Of a DNA stretch of 64,000 bases, positions 1 through 7,270 are shown piece after piece. Numbering within the stretch: position 1 is the first letter of the stretch; each line of letters starts with the position of its first letter. A program made the position numbers and the translations under genes. This DNA is from Ectothiorhodospira marina (GTDB lineage: Bacteria > Pseudomonadota > Gammaproteobacteria > Ectothiorhodospirales > Ectothiorhodospiraceae), in contig NZ_FOAA01000014.1 of the NCBI RefSeq assembly GCF_900109495.1, positions 29,756 to 93,755 of the forward strand, read 5' to 3'. The notes beneath the pieces were generated by a model. It was not told the DNA's origin and ran no database searches. It saw only the letters and a program-made list of their open reading frames with translations.

Positions 1-765
1 TGGCGCTCCTTGGAAAACCGCGACGCCGTACTGATTTCCGAGCCCCTGGCCTGGCGCTTGTCCCTGGGACTGCATGACACCCTGACCCTGCGCACGGATC
101 GAGGCCTGCGGGCGTTCACCATCGTCGGCGTGGTGCAGGAATACGGTTCGGACCGTGGCCTGGTCACAGTGCACCGGGCGCTGTATGACCGTTACTGGGA
201 CGACCCGGGTGTGGCCTCGCTGGGTATCTATTTGCGGGATGGCCTCCCCCTGGATACCGCCCTCGGACCGATACGTGCCGCAGTGGCCGACCTGGGGAGT
301 CCGGTATTGGTGACCTCCAGCGGTGAGATCCGCGAGCTATCCATGGATATCTTCGACCGCACCTTTGCCATCACCCACATACTGCGACTGCTCACGGTGG
401 GCGTGGCCTTCATCGGCATCCTCAGCGCCCTGATGGCCCTGCAGATGGAGCGCTCCAAGGAGAATGCCGTACTGCGGGCGACGGGCGTCACTCCCCGTGA
501 ACTGGGGGGCATGGTGACCTTGCAAAGCGGCCTGTTGGGGTTGGCGGCCGGGATCCTGGCCATACCCCTGGGGCTGATCATGTCGCACATGCTGATCGAG
601 GTGATCAACCTGCGCTCGTTTGGCTGGAGCATGCAGCATCAGGTCTCACTGCGGGTGCTGATGGAAGGGGTGTGGCTGGCCCTGCTGGCGGCTCTGTTGG
701 CCGGGATCTATCCGGGATTGCGCATGGCACGGGCCCAGCCGGCGGAACATCTGAGGGAGGAATGA
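1..765 (+). CDS. FtsX/MacB-type ABC transporter permease, C-terminal part (5' end outside window)
   Basis: The reading frame is open to the left edge, so the N-terminus is missing. The visible 255 residues begin in the extracytoplasmic domain and end with the three-helix FtsX fold: hydrophobic segments near residues 120-145, 170-195 and 220-240, with the family-typical stretch ENAVLRATGVTPRELGG between the first two. Such permeases work with a MacB/LolD-type ATPase in envelope export. The stop overlaps the next start as ATGA, so it is translationally coupled to the CrtC/AttH-like lipoprotein, a pairing I recall from other proteobacteria. The substrate cannot be told from sequence. Confidence 0.85.
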   Translation, partial: WRSLENRDAVLISEPLAWRLSLGLHDTLTLRTDRGLRAFTIVGVVQEYGSDRGLVTVHRALYDRYWDDPGVASLGIYLRDGLPLDTALGPIRAAVADLGSPVLVTSSGEIRELSMDIFDRTFAITHILRLLTVGVAFIGILSALMALQMERSKENAVLRATGVTPRELGGMVTLQSGLLGLAAGILAIPLGLIMSHMLIEVINLRSFGWSMQHQVSLRVLMEGVWLALLAALLAGIYPGLRMARAQPAEHLREE

Positions 766-1892
766 GCATGATTCGATGGTGGTCTGGAGGGGGTTTGGCC
801 CTGTCAGCGGTCCTGTTGCTGGCCGGGTGTGGTGAACAAGGGCCAAAAGAGGGCGAGGATGCCCTGGCCGTCTCCCAAGCCTTGGGGGGCGATGACATGG
901 AGGGCTATGCCCGGGCGCTGGCACCCCGGGATTTTCAATTCCCCGAGGATCATGCGGCCCACCCGGCGTATCGTAATGAGTGGTGGTATGTGACCGGGAA
1001 TCTGGATGACCCCGAGGGTCGACGTTTCGGATTCCAGATGACCTTCTTCCGGTTTGCGTTGTCCCCCACACCGCCGGAATCGGAGTCCACCTGGGCCACT
1101 AATCAGGGCTGGATGGCGCATCTGGCAGTGACCGACGTGGCCGGTGACCGGCATCAGGCCCTGGAACGTTTTTCTCGTGGGGGCGCCGGATTGGCTGGGG
1201 CGGAGCTGGACCCGTTCCGCGTCTGGCTGGATGACTGGGAACTCAAGGCTGAGTCAGGCAACGACTTCCCCTGGCGGCTATTGGCTGCGGAGGGGGATCT
1301 TGCCCTGGATCTGCGCCTGACCCCTCTGAAGGACAAAGTCTTTCAGGGAGACCGCGGGCTGAGTCAGAAGTCGCCTGAACCGGGCAATGCCTCGTATTAT
1401 TTTTCCATGACCCGACTGAAGACCAAGGGAACCCTCCGCCTCGGGGAGCAGGATTACCCGGTGACTGGTCTGTCATGGATGGACCGGGAATGGAGCACCA
1501 GTGTGCTTGGCGAAAACCAGGTAGGCTGGGATTGGTTCTCCCTGCAACTGGATGACGGGCATGATGTGATGGTCTACGAACTGCGTCTGGAGGACGGTGG
1601 TGTGGACCCCTTGAGCAAGGGTCTGTGGGTGGAACCGGACAGCCGGCATCAGGTGATCCCGCAGGATGCCTTTGAACTGGAGGTCAAGCAGACCTGGATC
1701 AGTCCCCAAGGGGGCACCTATCCCGTGGCCTGGCATTTGCGCCTGCCGGAACAGGATCGGGATCTGGAAATCCGTGCGGTGCGCGAGGATCAGGAAATGG
1801 ATCTGACGGTGCGTTACTGGGAGGGGGCGGTGGATGTCTTCGAGGCCGGCCAACCCGCCGGACGCGGTTTTGTGGAGATGACCGCTTATTGA
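762..1892 (+). CDS. CrtC/AttH-like lipocalin-fold lipoprotein (COG5621-type)
   Basis: This 376-residue protein starts at ATG 762, which overlaps the upstream stop (ATGA) and follows a GAGGGAGGA ribosome-binding site; a longer frame from 672 is possible but would run far into the permease gene. It has a lipoprotein signal with lipobox LLAGC (Cys23). The mature part carries motifs of the hydroxyneurosporene synthase/AttH superfamily: NEWWYVTGNL near residue 77, GFQMTFFRF, and SWMDREWSTS near residue 240. Members are secreted, two-domain lipocalin-like proteins often encoded beside an FtsX permease and its ATPase. Catalysis is unproven; carotenoid hydration is not implied because no crt genes are nearby. 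Confidence 0.8.
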   Translation: MSMIRWWSGGGLALSAVLLLAGCGEQGPKEGEDALAVSQALGGDDMEGYARALAPRDFQFPEDHAAHPAYRNEWWYVTGNLDDPEGRRFGFQMTFFRFALSPTPPESESTWATNQGWMAHLAVTDVAGDRHQALERFSRGGAGLAGAELDPFRVWLDDWELKAESGNDFPWRLLAAEGDLALDLRLTPLKDKVFQGDRGLSQKSPEPGNASYYFSMTRLKTKGTLRLGEQDYPVTGLSWMDREWSTSVLGENQVGWDWFSLQLDDGHDVMVYELRLEDGGVDPLSKGLWVEPDSRHQVIPQDAFELEVKQTWISPQGGTYPVAWHLRLPEQDRDLEIRAVREDQEMDLTVRYWEGAVDVFEAGQPAGRGFVEMTAY

Positions 1893-1927
1893 GCGGAAGA
1901 TACTGGATCAATTGTTGAGGTAAGTCC

Positions 1928-2617
1928 ATGCAGGATCATGAATATCCGGATGTTTCCCGAAAACGTATCCCGGTCTGGGATCTGCCGACACGCATCTTTC
2001 ACTGGTTATTGGTGCCGTTACTGATTGGCCTGTGGTACACGAGCCAGGATGTCATGACCCTGAACTGGCACATGTGGTTGGGCTACACCCTGCTGGCCTT
2101 GCTGCTGTTTCGCATCATCTGGGGGGTCATGGGTACACGGTCATCCCGATTCAGCCACTTTCTGGCAGGTCCGGTGAGCGTCTTCCGCTATCTGCGTGAC
2201 CTGTTGAGTGGCAAATCCCCGACCCATACCGGACATAACCCGCTGGGTGGGTGGTCAGTGATGTTGATGCTGGGTTTGCTGCTGTTTCAGGGGCTCAGTG
2301 GTTTGTTCGCCAACGATCAGATCTTCACTCGGGGGCCTTTGGCACGCATGGTGTCCTCATCCACCAGTGATGCCCTGACCAGCCTGCACAAGGCCAATTT
2401 TGATCTGCTGCTGATTGTGATTGGCATCCACGTGTTGGCGGTGTTTCTGTACTGGTTGATCAAAGGCGACAATCTTGTCGGACCCATGATCACCGGGCGC
2501 AAGTGGGTGGCCGTCGGCGAGGCGTCGGGCTTTCGTTTTGCCAGCTTGTGGTGGGCGTTGGTGGTGCTGGGTGTGTCGGCAGTGGGCGTGTGGGGGGCGG
2601 TGACCTTTTTGCCCTAG
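1928..2617 (+). CDS. Cytochrome b561-family membrane protein
   Basis: A 229-residue protein with four predicted transmembrane helices (about residues 20-40, 50-72, 95-115, 150-175) and an extra C-terminal hydrophobic segment near 200-225. Histidines in RIFHWLLV, LNWHMWLG, SLHKANF and GIHVLAV sit where the b561/Ni-Fe-hydrogenase cytochrome b family coordinates two b hemes. It probably passes electrons between quinol and a periplasmic c-type cytochrome. The gene for cytochrome c' converges on it from the other strand across a palindromic repeat; the two are frequent genomic partners, though here they are not co-transcribed. Confidence 0.85.
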   Translation: MQDHEYPDVSRKRIPVWDLPTRIFHWLLVPLLIGLWYTSQDVMTLNWHMWLGYTLLALLLFRIIWGVMGTRSSRFSHFLAGPVSVFRYLRDLLSGKSPTHTGHNPLGGWSVMLMLGLLLFQGLSGLFANDQIFTRGPLARMVSSSTSDALTSLHKANFDLLLIVIGIHVLAVFLYWLIKGDNLVGPMITGRKWVAVGEASGFRFASLWWALVVLGVSAVGVWGAVTFLP

Positions 2618-2634
2618 GTATTGGAGGGGGTACG

Positions 2635-2726
2635 CCCCTCACCCCAGCCCCTCTCCCCAAAGGAGAGAGGGGCTATTCATCAAGGTACCCTTCTCCACTC
2701 CGGGGAGAAGGGCAGGGGATGAGGGG
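2635..2726 (+). repeat. Multi-hairpin palindromic repeat, copy A
   Basis: The element has an outer stem (CCCCTCACCCC at 2635-2645 against GGGGATGAGGGG at 2715-2726) enclosing two hairpins: AGCCCCTCTC (2646-2655) with GAGAGGGGCT (2665-2674), and CCCTTCTCC (2688-2696) with GGAGAAGGG (2704-2712). A second copy in the same orientation lies at 41588-41675. Both sit between convergent genes, here 12 bases from the cytochrome c' stop codon. It looks like a dispersed REP/MITE-like element that may also act as a bidirectional transcript end. Confidence 0.8.
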
Positions 2727-2737
2727 ATATCAACGCC

Positions 2738-3187
2738 TCATTCGCGGAAATCGTCGTGGCAGGCCTTGCAGCTTTGGCCCACGGCGCCGATCTGACGACG
2801 GATGTCCCGCTCGCTGGCTTCTTCGGTGATCAACTGCGCCAGTCGGGCGCTGGCCTGCTCGAATTCGGAGGCAGCCTCATCGAAGGCCTCCCGATTCATC
2901 CACACCTCCGGCATGGCATCGGTATCGCCCATGTCGGAACCTTCAATGAATCCCTGCCAGGGCAGGTCAGCCACCCGGTCCAACTGCTCGGCGCGCTGGC
3001 CGGCCATTTCCCGGTCAAACGGGATGTCTCCCTGAGCCATGGCGCCCAGCGGCCCCATATTCCACTTGAATACCTGGAAAACGCCCTTGCGATAGTCGAT
3101 GGCGTCCTCGGGATCCGCTGCCGAGACCGCGCCGGCGGTCAGGGTGAGGGCCAGGCCGGCGATCAGCATTTTGGTGATGGTTTTCAT
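2738..3187 (-). CDS. Cytochrome c' (periplasmic, class II)
   Basis: The 149-residue precursor starts at ATG 3187 behind a GGAGGT ribosome-binding site; an upstream extension to 3262 lacks one. Residues 1-22 form a Sec signal peptide ending AVSA. The mature part is a four-helix-bundle cytochrome c' with the heme site CKACH (Cys140, Cys143, axial His144) just before the C-terminus, the position typical of the family. These pentacoordinate hemes bind NO and CO and protect against nitrosative stress. It converges on the b561 cytochrome gene; the stop lies 11 bases from repeat copy A. Confidence 0.93.
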   Translation of the reverse strand: MKTITKMLIAGLALTLTAGAVSAADPEDAIDYRKGVFQVFKWNMGPLGAMAQGDIPFDREMAGQRAEQLDRVADLPWQGFIEGSDMGDTDAMPEVWMNREAFDEAASEFEQASARLAQLITEEASERDIRRQIGAVGQSCKACHDDFRE

Positions 3188-3415
3188 GAATCGTACCTCC
3201 GATGTCTCGTTTGTAGAGCGACTGAGTGTAGCAGTTGACCCCACGTCGGGGCATTCAAGCATTCTATCGAACAGACGCTATAAAACCATGCAAGGCTCAT
3301 GTGTCCATGGCAGCCTTGCCCCGCCGACCCGTGCCAAGGTGCTGGGTAACCCGTTCAAAGTCAGTTTGCAGGAGACCGATCGAAAGGAACGGTGCTCCAG
3401 AGGGAGGAAGTCCAG

Positions 3416-5044
3416 ATGGGCTCGCTTTTGACCATCCGAATCAAATTGCTGGCGATGACCGGGCTGGCCCTGGTGTTCATGGTCGTCCTGGCTGCAGTGG
3501 GACTGGGAGGCATGTACCAGAATCACGCCCAGTTGAGCACCATCTACCAGGATCGGGTGATTCCCATGGATCAGTTGAGCCGGATCGGTGACACCCTGGC
3601 GGATGATCGCGCACAGTTGCTGATAGCCCTGCATAATCCCAATCTGGACAATATCGAGGCCGCCAACGAGGCCATCCAGGCCAACGATCAGCATAGGAGC
3701 CGGGTCTGGCAGGCTTATCTTGACACTTACCTCACTCCCAGAGAACAGGAATTGGCGGATCGCCTGGCCGAGCAGATGAAGGGGCTCGAGGAACAGGCCA
3801 TGGGACCCGCGGCGGAGGCCTTGAGCAACTTTCATCTGGAGCGCGCGGAAAGTCTCTTGCGAGAACAGGTGACCCCCCGGGCTGAGGCTGTCAACGCCAC
3901 CCTTGCGCAGTTGATGGACCTGCAGATGAACGTTTCAGAAGACATCTACCAGAGTGCTCTGAGCCAGTACCAGAACACCCGCAATGGCATGATCGCGGGC
4001 TTGCTGCTGGTGATGGCCATTTCTTCGGCGGTGGCCGTCATGGTCATCCGGCGCATTACCGGTGCGGTGGATGAACTGGACCAGGCAAGTCGTGAGATGG
4101 CCAAGGGCAATCTCACGGTCAGCGTCACCGAGTCCGGACAGGATGAACTGACCCGGGTCGCCAGGGGATTCAATCAGATGGTGGAGAGTGTTCGGGGGAT
4201 CATCGGCCAAGTGACCGGCGCCACGACTCAGGTGGCGTCAGCTGCCGAGGAGTTGACAGCGGTGACGGGTGAGACCCGTCAGCGCGTCGATCAGCAACAG
4301 AACCAGACCGAACAGGTGGCCACGGCCATGAACGAGATGACCACAACAGTGGTGGAGGTGGCCCGCAACGCGGCCGATGCCTCACAGGCGGCCCAGCAGG
4401 TGAATCAGGAGGCCGGTGAAGCCCAGCAGGTCTCCGCGCAGGCGATCGAGGCCATCAAGGAACTTGCCGATGAAATCCGGCGGGCGGCCGAGGTCATCAA
4501 GCAGCTGGAGGCCGACAGCGAAAAGATTGGTGCCGTGCTGGATGTGATCCAGGGCGTGGCCGAGCAGACCAACCTGCTGGCCCTGAATGCCGCCATCGAG
4601 GCGGCCCGGGCGGGGGAGCAGGGCCGGGGATTTGCGGTGGTGGCCGATGAGGTGCGCACCCTGGCCAGCCGCACCCAAAAATCCACCCATGAGATCGAGG
4701 AGATGATCAAGGCACTCCAGGGCGGCACGCGTAATGCCGTGGCCGTGATGCAGTCAGGTCTCAAGCGAGCGGAAGAGACCTCGAACGGTGCCGCCATGGC
4801 GGATCGCTCCATGGCCTCCATTGTCAGCGCGGTTGGCACGATTAGCGATATGAGCACTCAGATTGCCAGCGCCGCCGAGGAGCAAAGCGCTGTGGCCGAG
4901 GATATCAACCGCAATGTGGTACGTATCAGCGAGGTGGGGCACGATGTGTCCAATGGCTCGGGCGAGATCGCCAGTGCTGCCCAGGAACTCTCACGGTTGG
5001 CGGCCGATCTGAGTCATGCCATGGAGCGATTCCGTGTAAACTGA
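3416..5044 (+). CDS. Methyl-accepting chemotaxis protein (4HB-type sensor, HAMP, signalling domain)
   Basis: The 542-residue receptor starts at ATG 3416, six bases after AGGGAGGA; the GTG at 3392 is less likely. Transmembrane helix 1 is about residues 9-32, followed by a periplasmic helical bundle to about 190 of the 4HB_MCP type, transmembrane helix 2 about 192-211, and a HAMP domain to about 265. The cytoplasmic rod carries the conserved hairpin tip [19 protein letters not shown] near residues 382-400. It lies alone, 20 kb from the che operon, with no C-terminal tether pentapeptide (it ends ERFRVN), so it probably relies on other receptors for adaptation enzymes. The ligand is unknown. Confidence 0.92.
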   Translation: MGSLLTIRIKLLAMTGLALVFMVVLAAVGLGGMYQNHAQLSTIYQDRVIPMDQLSRIGDTLADDRAQLLIALHNPNLDNIEAANEAIQANDQHRSRVWQAYLDTYLTPREQELADRLAEQMKGLEEQAMGPAAEALSNFHLERAESLLREQVTPRAEAVNATLAQLMDLQMNVSEDIYQSALSQYQNTRNGMIAGLLLVMAISSAVAVMVIRRITGAVDELDQASREMAKGNLTVSVTESGQDELTRVARGFNQMVESVRGIIGQVTGATTQVASAAEELTAVTGETRQRVDQQQNQTEQVATAMNEMTTTVVEVARNAADASQAAQQVNQEAGEAQQVSAQAIEAIKELADEIRRAAEVIKQLEADSEKIGAVLDVIQGVAEQTNLLALNAAIEAARAGEQGRGFAVVADEVRTLASRTQKSTHEIEEMIKALQGGTRNAVAVMQSGLKRAEETSNGAAMADRSMASIVSAVGTISDMSTQIASAAEEQSAVAEDINRNVVRISEVGHDVSNGSGEIASAAQELSRLAADLSHAMERFRVN

Positions 5045-5050
5045 GGTGCC

Positions 5051-5761
5051 ATGAACCTGCGCTGCATCACCTTTGACCTGGATGACACCCTGTGGGCCTG
5101 CGCTCCGGTGATCCAGAATGCCGAACGCACCTTCCATGATTGGCTGAGCCTCCATTATCCGAGTATCACCCGCCGCATGAATCTGGAGGCCATGATCCAA
5201 CACCGCCAGCGATGGTTTCGTCCCCGTGCGCATCTGCATCATGATCTCACTGGATTGCGCAAGCAGTGGCTGGCGGCCCTGGCGGTTGAATACGGCTGCG
5301 ATGAGGCCCTGGTGGAACCCGCTTTTCAGGTCTTCTGGGAGGCCAGGAACCAGGTATCGCTCTATGATGATGTCCTGGAAACCCTGGACAGGCTGCGCCA
5401 CCATTACACCATCGGTGCCATTACCAACGGCAACGCGGATGTGCATCACATCGGCATTGGCCAGTATTTTGATTTCGTGGTCACTGCCGCCAGCGCCGGC
5501 CATGCCAAGCCATCGCCCGAGATCTTCACGGCGGCCCTGGATGAGGCCGCCGTGGCCGCTCACGAAGCCCTGCATGTGGGGGATGATCCTGAGCGGGATG
5601 TGCGGGGCGCGGCACGAGTGGGCATGCACACGGCCTGGGTGAACACCCACGGGGTGAAGTGGCCGGGCGGCCCTCGGCCAGACCTGGAAATGCCCCACGT
5701 CGGTGAGTTGCCGGAAAGGCTGCTAGATGGATCCATCAACCTCGAGGAGCGTGCTTCGTGA
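5051..5761 (+). CDS. HAD-superfamily hydrolase, YigB (FMN phosphatase)-like
   Basis: This 236-residue protein has all four HAD motifs: FDLDDT with nucleophile Asp9 and Asp11, ITNGN for motif II, the Lys of HAKPSP, and GDDPERD for the metal acidics. A helical C1 cap lies between residues 15 and 95. The overall pattern matches E. coli YigB, which dephosphorylates FMN and sugar phosphates; the exact substrate here is inference. It starts six bases after the chemoreceptor stop behind GAGGTGCC and overlaps the next small gene by four bases (GTGA). Confidence 0.88.
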   Translation: MNLRCITFDLDDTLWACAPVIQNAERTFHDWLSLHYPSITRRMNLEAMIQHRQRWFRPRAHLHHDLTGLRKQWLAALAVEYGCDEALVEPAFQVFWEARNQVSLYDDVLETLDRLRHHYTIGAITNGNADVHHIGIGQYFDFVVTAASAGHAKPSPEIFTAALDEAAVAAHEALHVGDDPERDVRGAARVGMHTAWVNTHGVKWPGGPRPDLEMPHVGELPERLLDGSINLEERAS

Positions 5762-5961
5762 AGCGATTTGGCATTCGCATTACCTTGCCCCAGGGTGACA
5801 GCATGTCGGCATCTCATCTGCTGGGAGAGGGCTGGGAGCATTTCCGCTGGTATGAGACGGCCCGGGAGAGGGATGCGGCCCTTGAAGACATGCAAAATCC
5901 CCCGCCGTACTATCGCCGCGGCGACCTGATTACCCAGGTACTGGAAAAAGTGGAGCGCTGA
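5758..5961 (+). CDS. Small conserved-looking protein of unknown function (67 aa)
   Basis: A 67-residue frame begins at GTG 5758 and overlaps the HAD hydrolase stop (GTGA), suggesting translational coupling; ATG 5803 is a weaker alternative. The protein is soluble, mixed charge and rich in aromatic residues (GWEHFRWYETARERDAAL, PPPYYRRGD), with no signal peptide or known catalytic motif. I do not recognise the family. Its stop codon directly abuts the convergent stop of tesA, so the frame fills the gap exactly, which supports it being real. Confidence 0.7.
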   Translation: MKRFGIRITLPQGDSMSASHLLGEGWEHFRWYETARERDAALEDMQNPPPYYRRGDLITQVLEKVER

Positions 5962-6582
5962 TCAGCCGTCCAGTTCCGGCCCCAGCACCTCCCAGACGGT
6001 ATCCAGCATCACCGGTTGGGCCTTGGCGGTGGGGTGGATGCCGTCGGACTGCATCATGCCCTCCTCAAGCACCACGCCTTCCAGCAGGAAGGGCACCAGG
6101 GGGAGGTCATGATTCGCTGCCAGATCATGATAGATCTGGTGGAACCTCTCAGTGAAATGTCTGCCCAAATTGGGCGGAATCTGGATGCCCACCAGCAAGA
6201 CCCGGGCCCCGGCATTGTGGCTGAGATCAATCATCTCGCGCAGATTGCGGGACATCTCCTCCAGCGGGATGCGCCGCAAGCCGTCGTTGCCGCCCAGGCT
6301 CAGCACCACCCAGTCGGGCTCGTGTCGCTCCAGAAGCCGCGGCAGACGGGTCAGGCCGCCGCGAGTGGTCTCGCCGCTGATGCTGGCATTGAGCACCTGA
6401 AAATCCCGGCCTTGCGCATCCAGACGGGATTCCAGCAGGGCGACCCAGCCCTGTTCCGTGGGCATGCCGTAGGCGGCGCTCAGACTGTCCCCCATCACTA
6501 GCAGGGTGGGGCGTTCATCCGCCACGCTGGCCGCGGCCGGCGTCAGGAACAGCAACATAATCAGAAGGAGTCTTGGTCTCAT
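5962..6582 (-). CDS. tesA: TesA-like SGNH esterase/thioesterase I
   Basis: This 206-residue periplasmic hydrolase has a signal peptide (residues 1-21) and the SGNH blocks: GDSLSAAYG with catalytic Ser33, the Gly of ISGETTRGG, GGNDGLR, and the Asp-His pair in DGIHP. E. coli TesA is a multifunctional acyl-CoA thioesterase/lysophospholipase/protease I. It is divergent from ybbA-ybbP, the same arrangement as in E. coli. Its ATG (6582-6580) shares the tetramer CATG with the ybbA start. Confidence 0.92.
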   Translation of the reverse strand: MRPRLLLIMLLFLTPAAASVADERPTLLVMGDSLSAAYGMPTEQGWVALLESRLDAQGRDFQVLNASISGETTRGGLTRLPRLLERHEPDWVVLSLGGNDGLRRIPLEEMSRNLREMIDLSHNAGARVLLVGIQIPPNLGRHFTERFHQIYHDLAANHDLPLVPFLLEGVVLEEGMMQSDGIHPTAKAQPVMLDTVWEVLGPELDG

Positions 6583-7270
6583 GGTCTCTCACTCTCCCGC
6601 CCCGGTGGTCTCCGCGAGTGGTGTCGTCAAATCCGTTATGGGTCCGGCCGGACGTTTATCCATTCTAAAGGGTGTGGATCTGCATGTGGCGCCCGCTGAG
6701 GCCGTGGCCATCCTGGGTGCCTCCGGCTCGGGCAAGTCGACCCTGCTGGGTCTGCTTGCGGGGTTGGATCTCCCCAGTGGGGGGGAAGTTCGCTTGCTGG
6801 ACCAGGATCTGGGCGTCTTGAGCGAAGATGCACGCGCCGGGTTGCGTGCCGGTCGGGTCGGTTTTGTGTTCCAGTCTTTCCAGCTGCTGCCGGCCCTGAC
6901 GGCCCTGGAGAATGTGATGCTCACGCTGGAGCTCTCCGGTCACGATGGCGACGCCCGTGCCGGGGCCCGGGAGGCCCTGGAGCAGGTGGGCCTGGGTCAC
7001 CGCCTGGACCATTACCCCAGCCAACTCTCCGGGGGCGAACAGCAGCGGGTGGCCATCGCCCGGGCCTTCGCCGCCCACCCGCAGGTGCTGTTTGCCGATG
7101 AGCCCACGGGCAATCTGGATCAGCAGACCGGCGAGCAGATCATCCAGTTGCTGTTCAACCTCAAGTCTGCTTACGGCACGGCCCTGGTGCTGGTGACTCA
7201 TGACCCGGATCTGGCCAGCCGCTGCGAACGACGCTATCGCATCACCGACGGCATCCTGGGGGCCGCATGA
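6581..7270 (+). CDS. ybbA: ABC transporter ATP-binding protein, YbbA (LolD-like)
   Basis: The 229-residue ATPase starts at ATG 6581 with AAGGAG about 11 bases upstream; a frame from 6506 would run backwards through tesA. It has Walker [11 protein letters not shown]-loop FVFQSFQ, signature LSGGEQQRV, Walker [13 protein letters not shown] and switch His in LVTHD. The compact MacB/LolD type matches YbbA. It overlaps ybbP by four bases (ATGA). The pair is predicted to move hydrophobic molecules or lipoproteins at the inner membrane and, with tesA, may act in lipid metabolism; that role is inferred from neighbourhood. Confidence 0.92.
   Translation: MVSHSPAPVVSASGVVKSVMGPAGRLSILKGVDLHVAPAEAVAILGASGSGKSTLLGLLAGLDLPSGGEVRLLDQDLGVLSEDARAGLRAGRVGFVFQSFQLLPALTALENVMLTLELSGHDGDARAGAREALEQVGLGHRLDHYPSQLSGGEQQRVAIARAFAAHPQVLFADEPTGNLDQQTGEQIIQLLFNLKSAYGTALVLVTHDPDLASRCERRYRITDGILGAA

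Noticed and set aside
762..1892. Carotenoid hydratase (CrtC) function for the lipocalin-like lipoprotein
   Set aside because: The family includes CrtC, but this is a lipoprotein coupled to an ABC permease and no carotenoid genes are in the window.
3255..3290. A flagellar sigma-28 promoter upstream of the first chemoreceptor
   Set aside because: CGCTATAA resembles the -10, but it matches only five of eight bases and the spacing to TCAAG is two bases too long.
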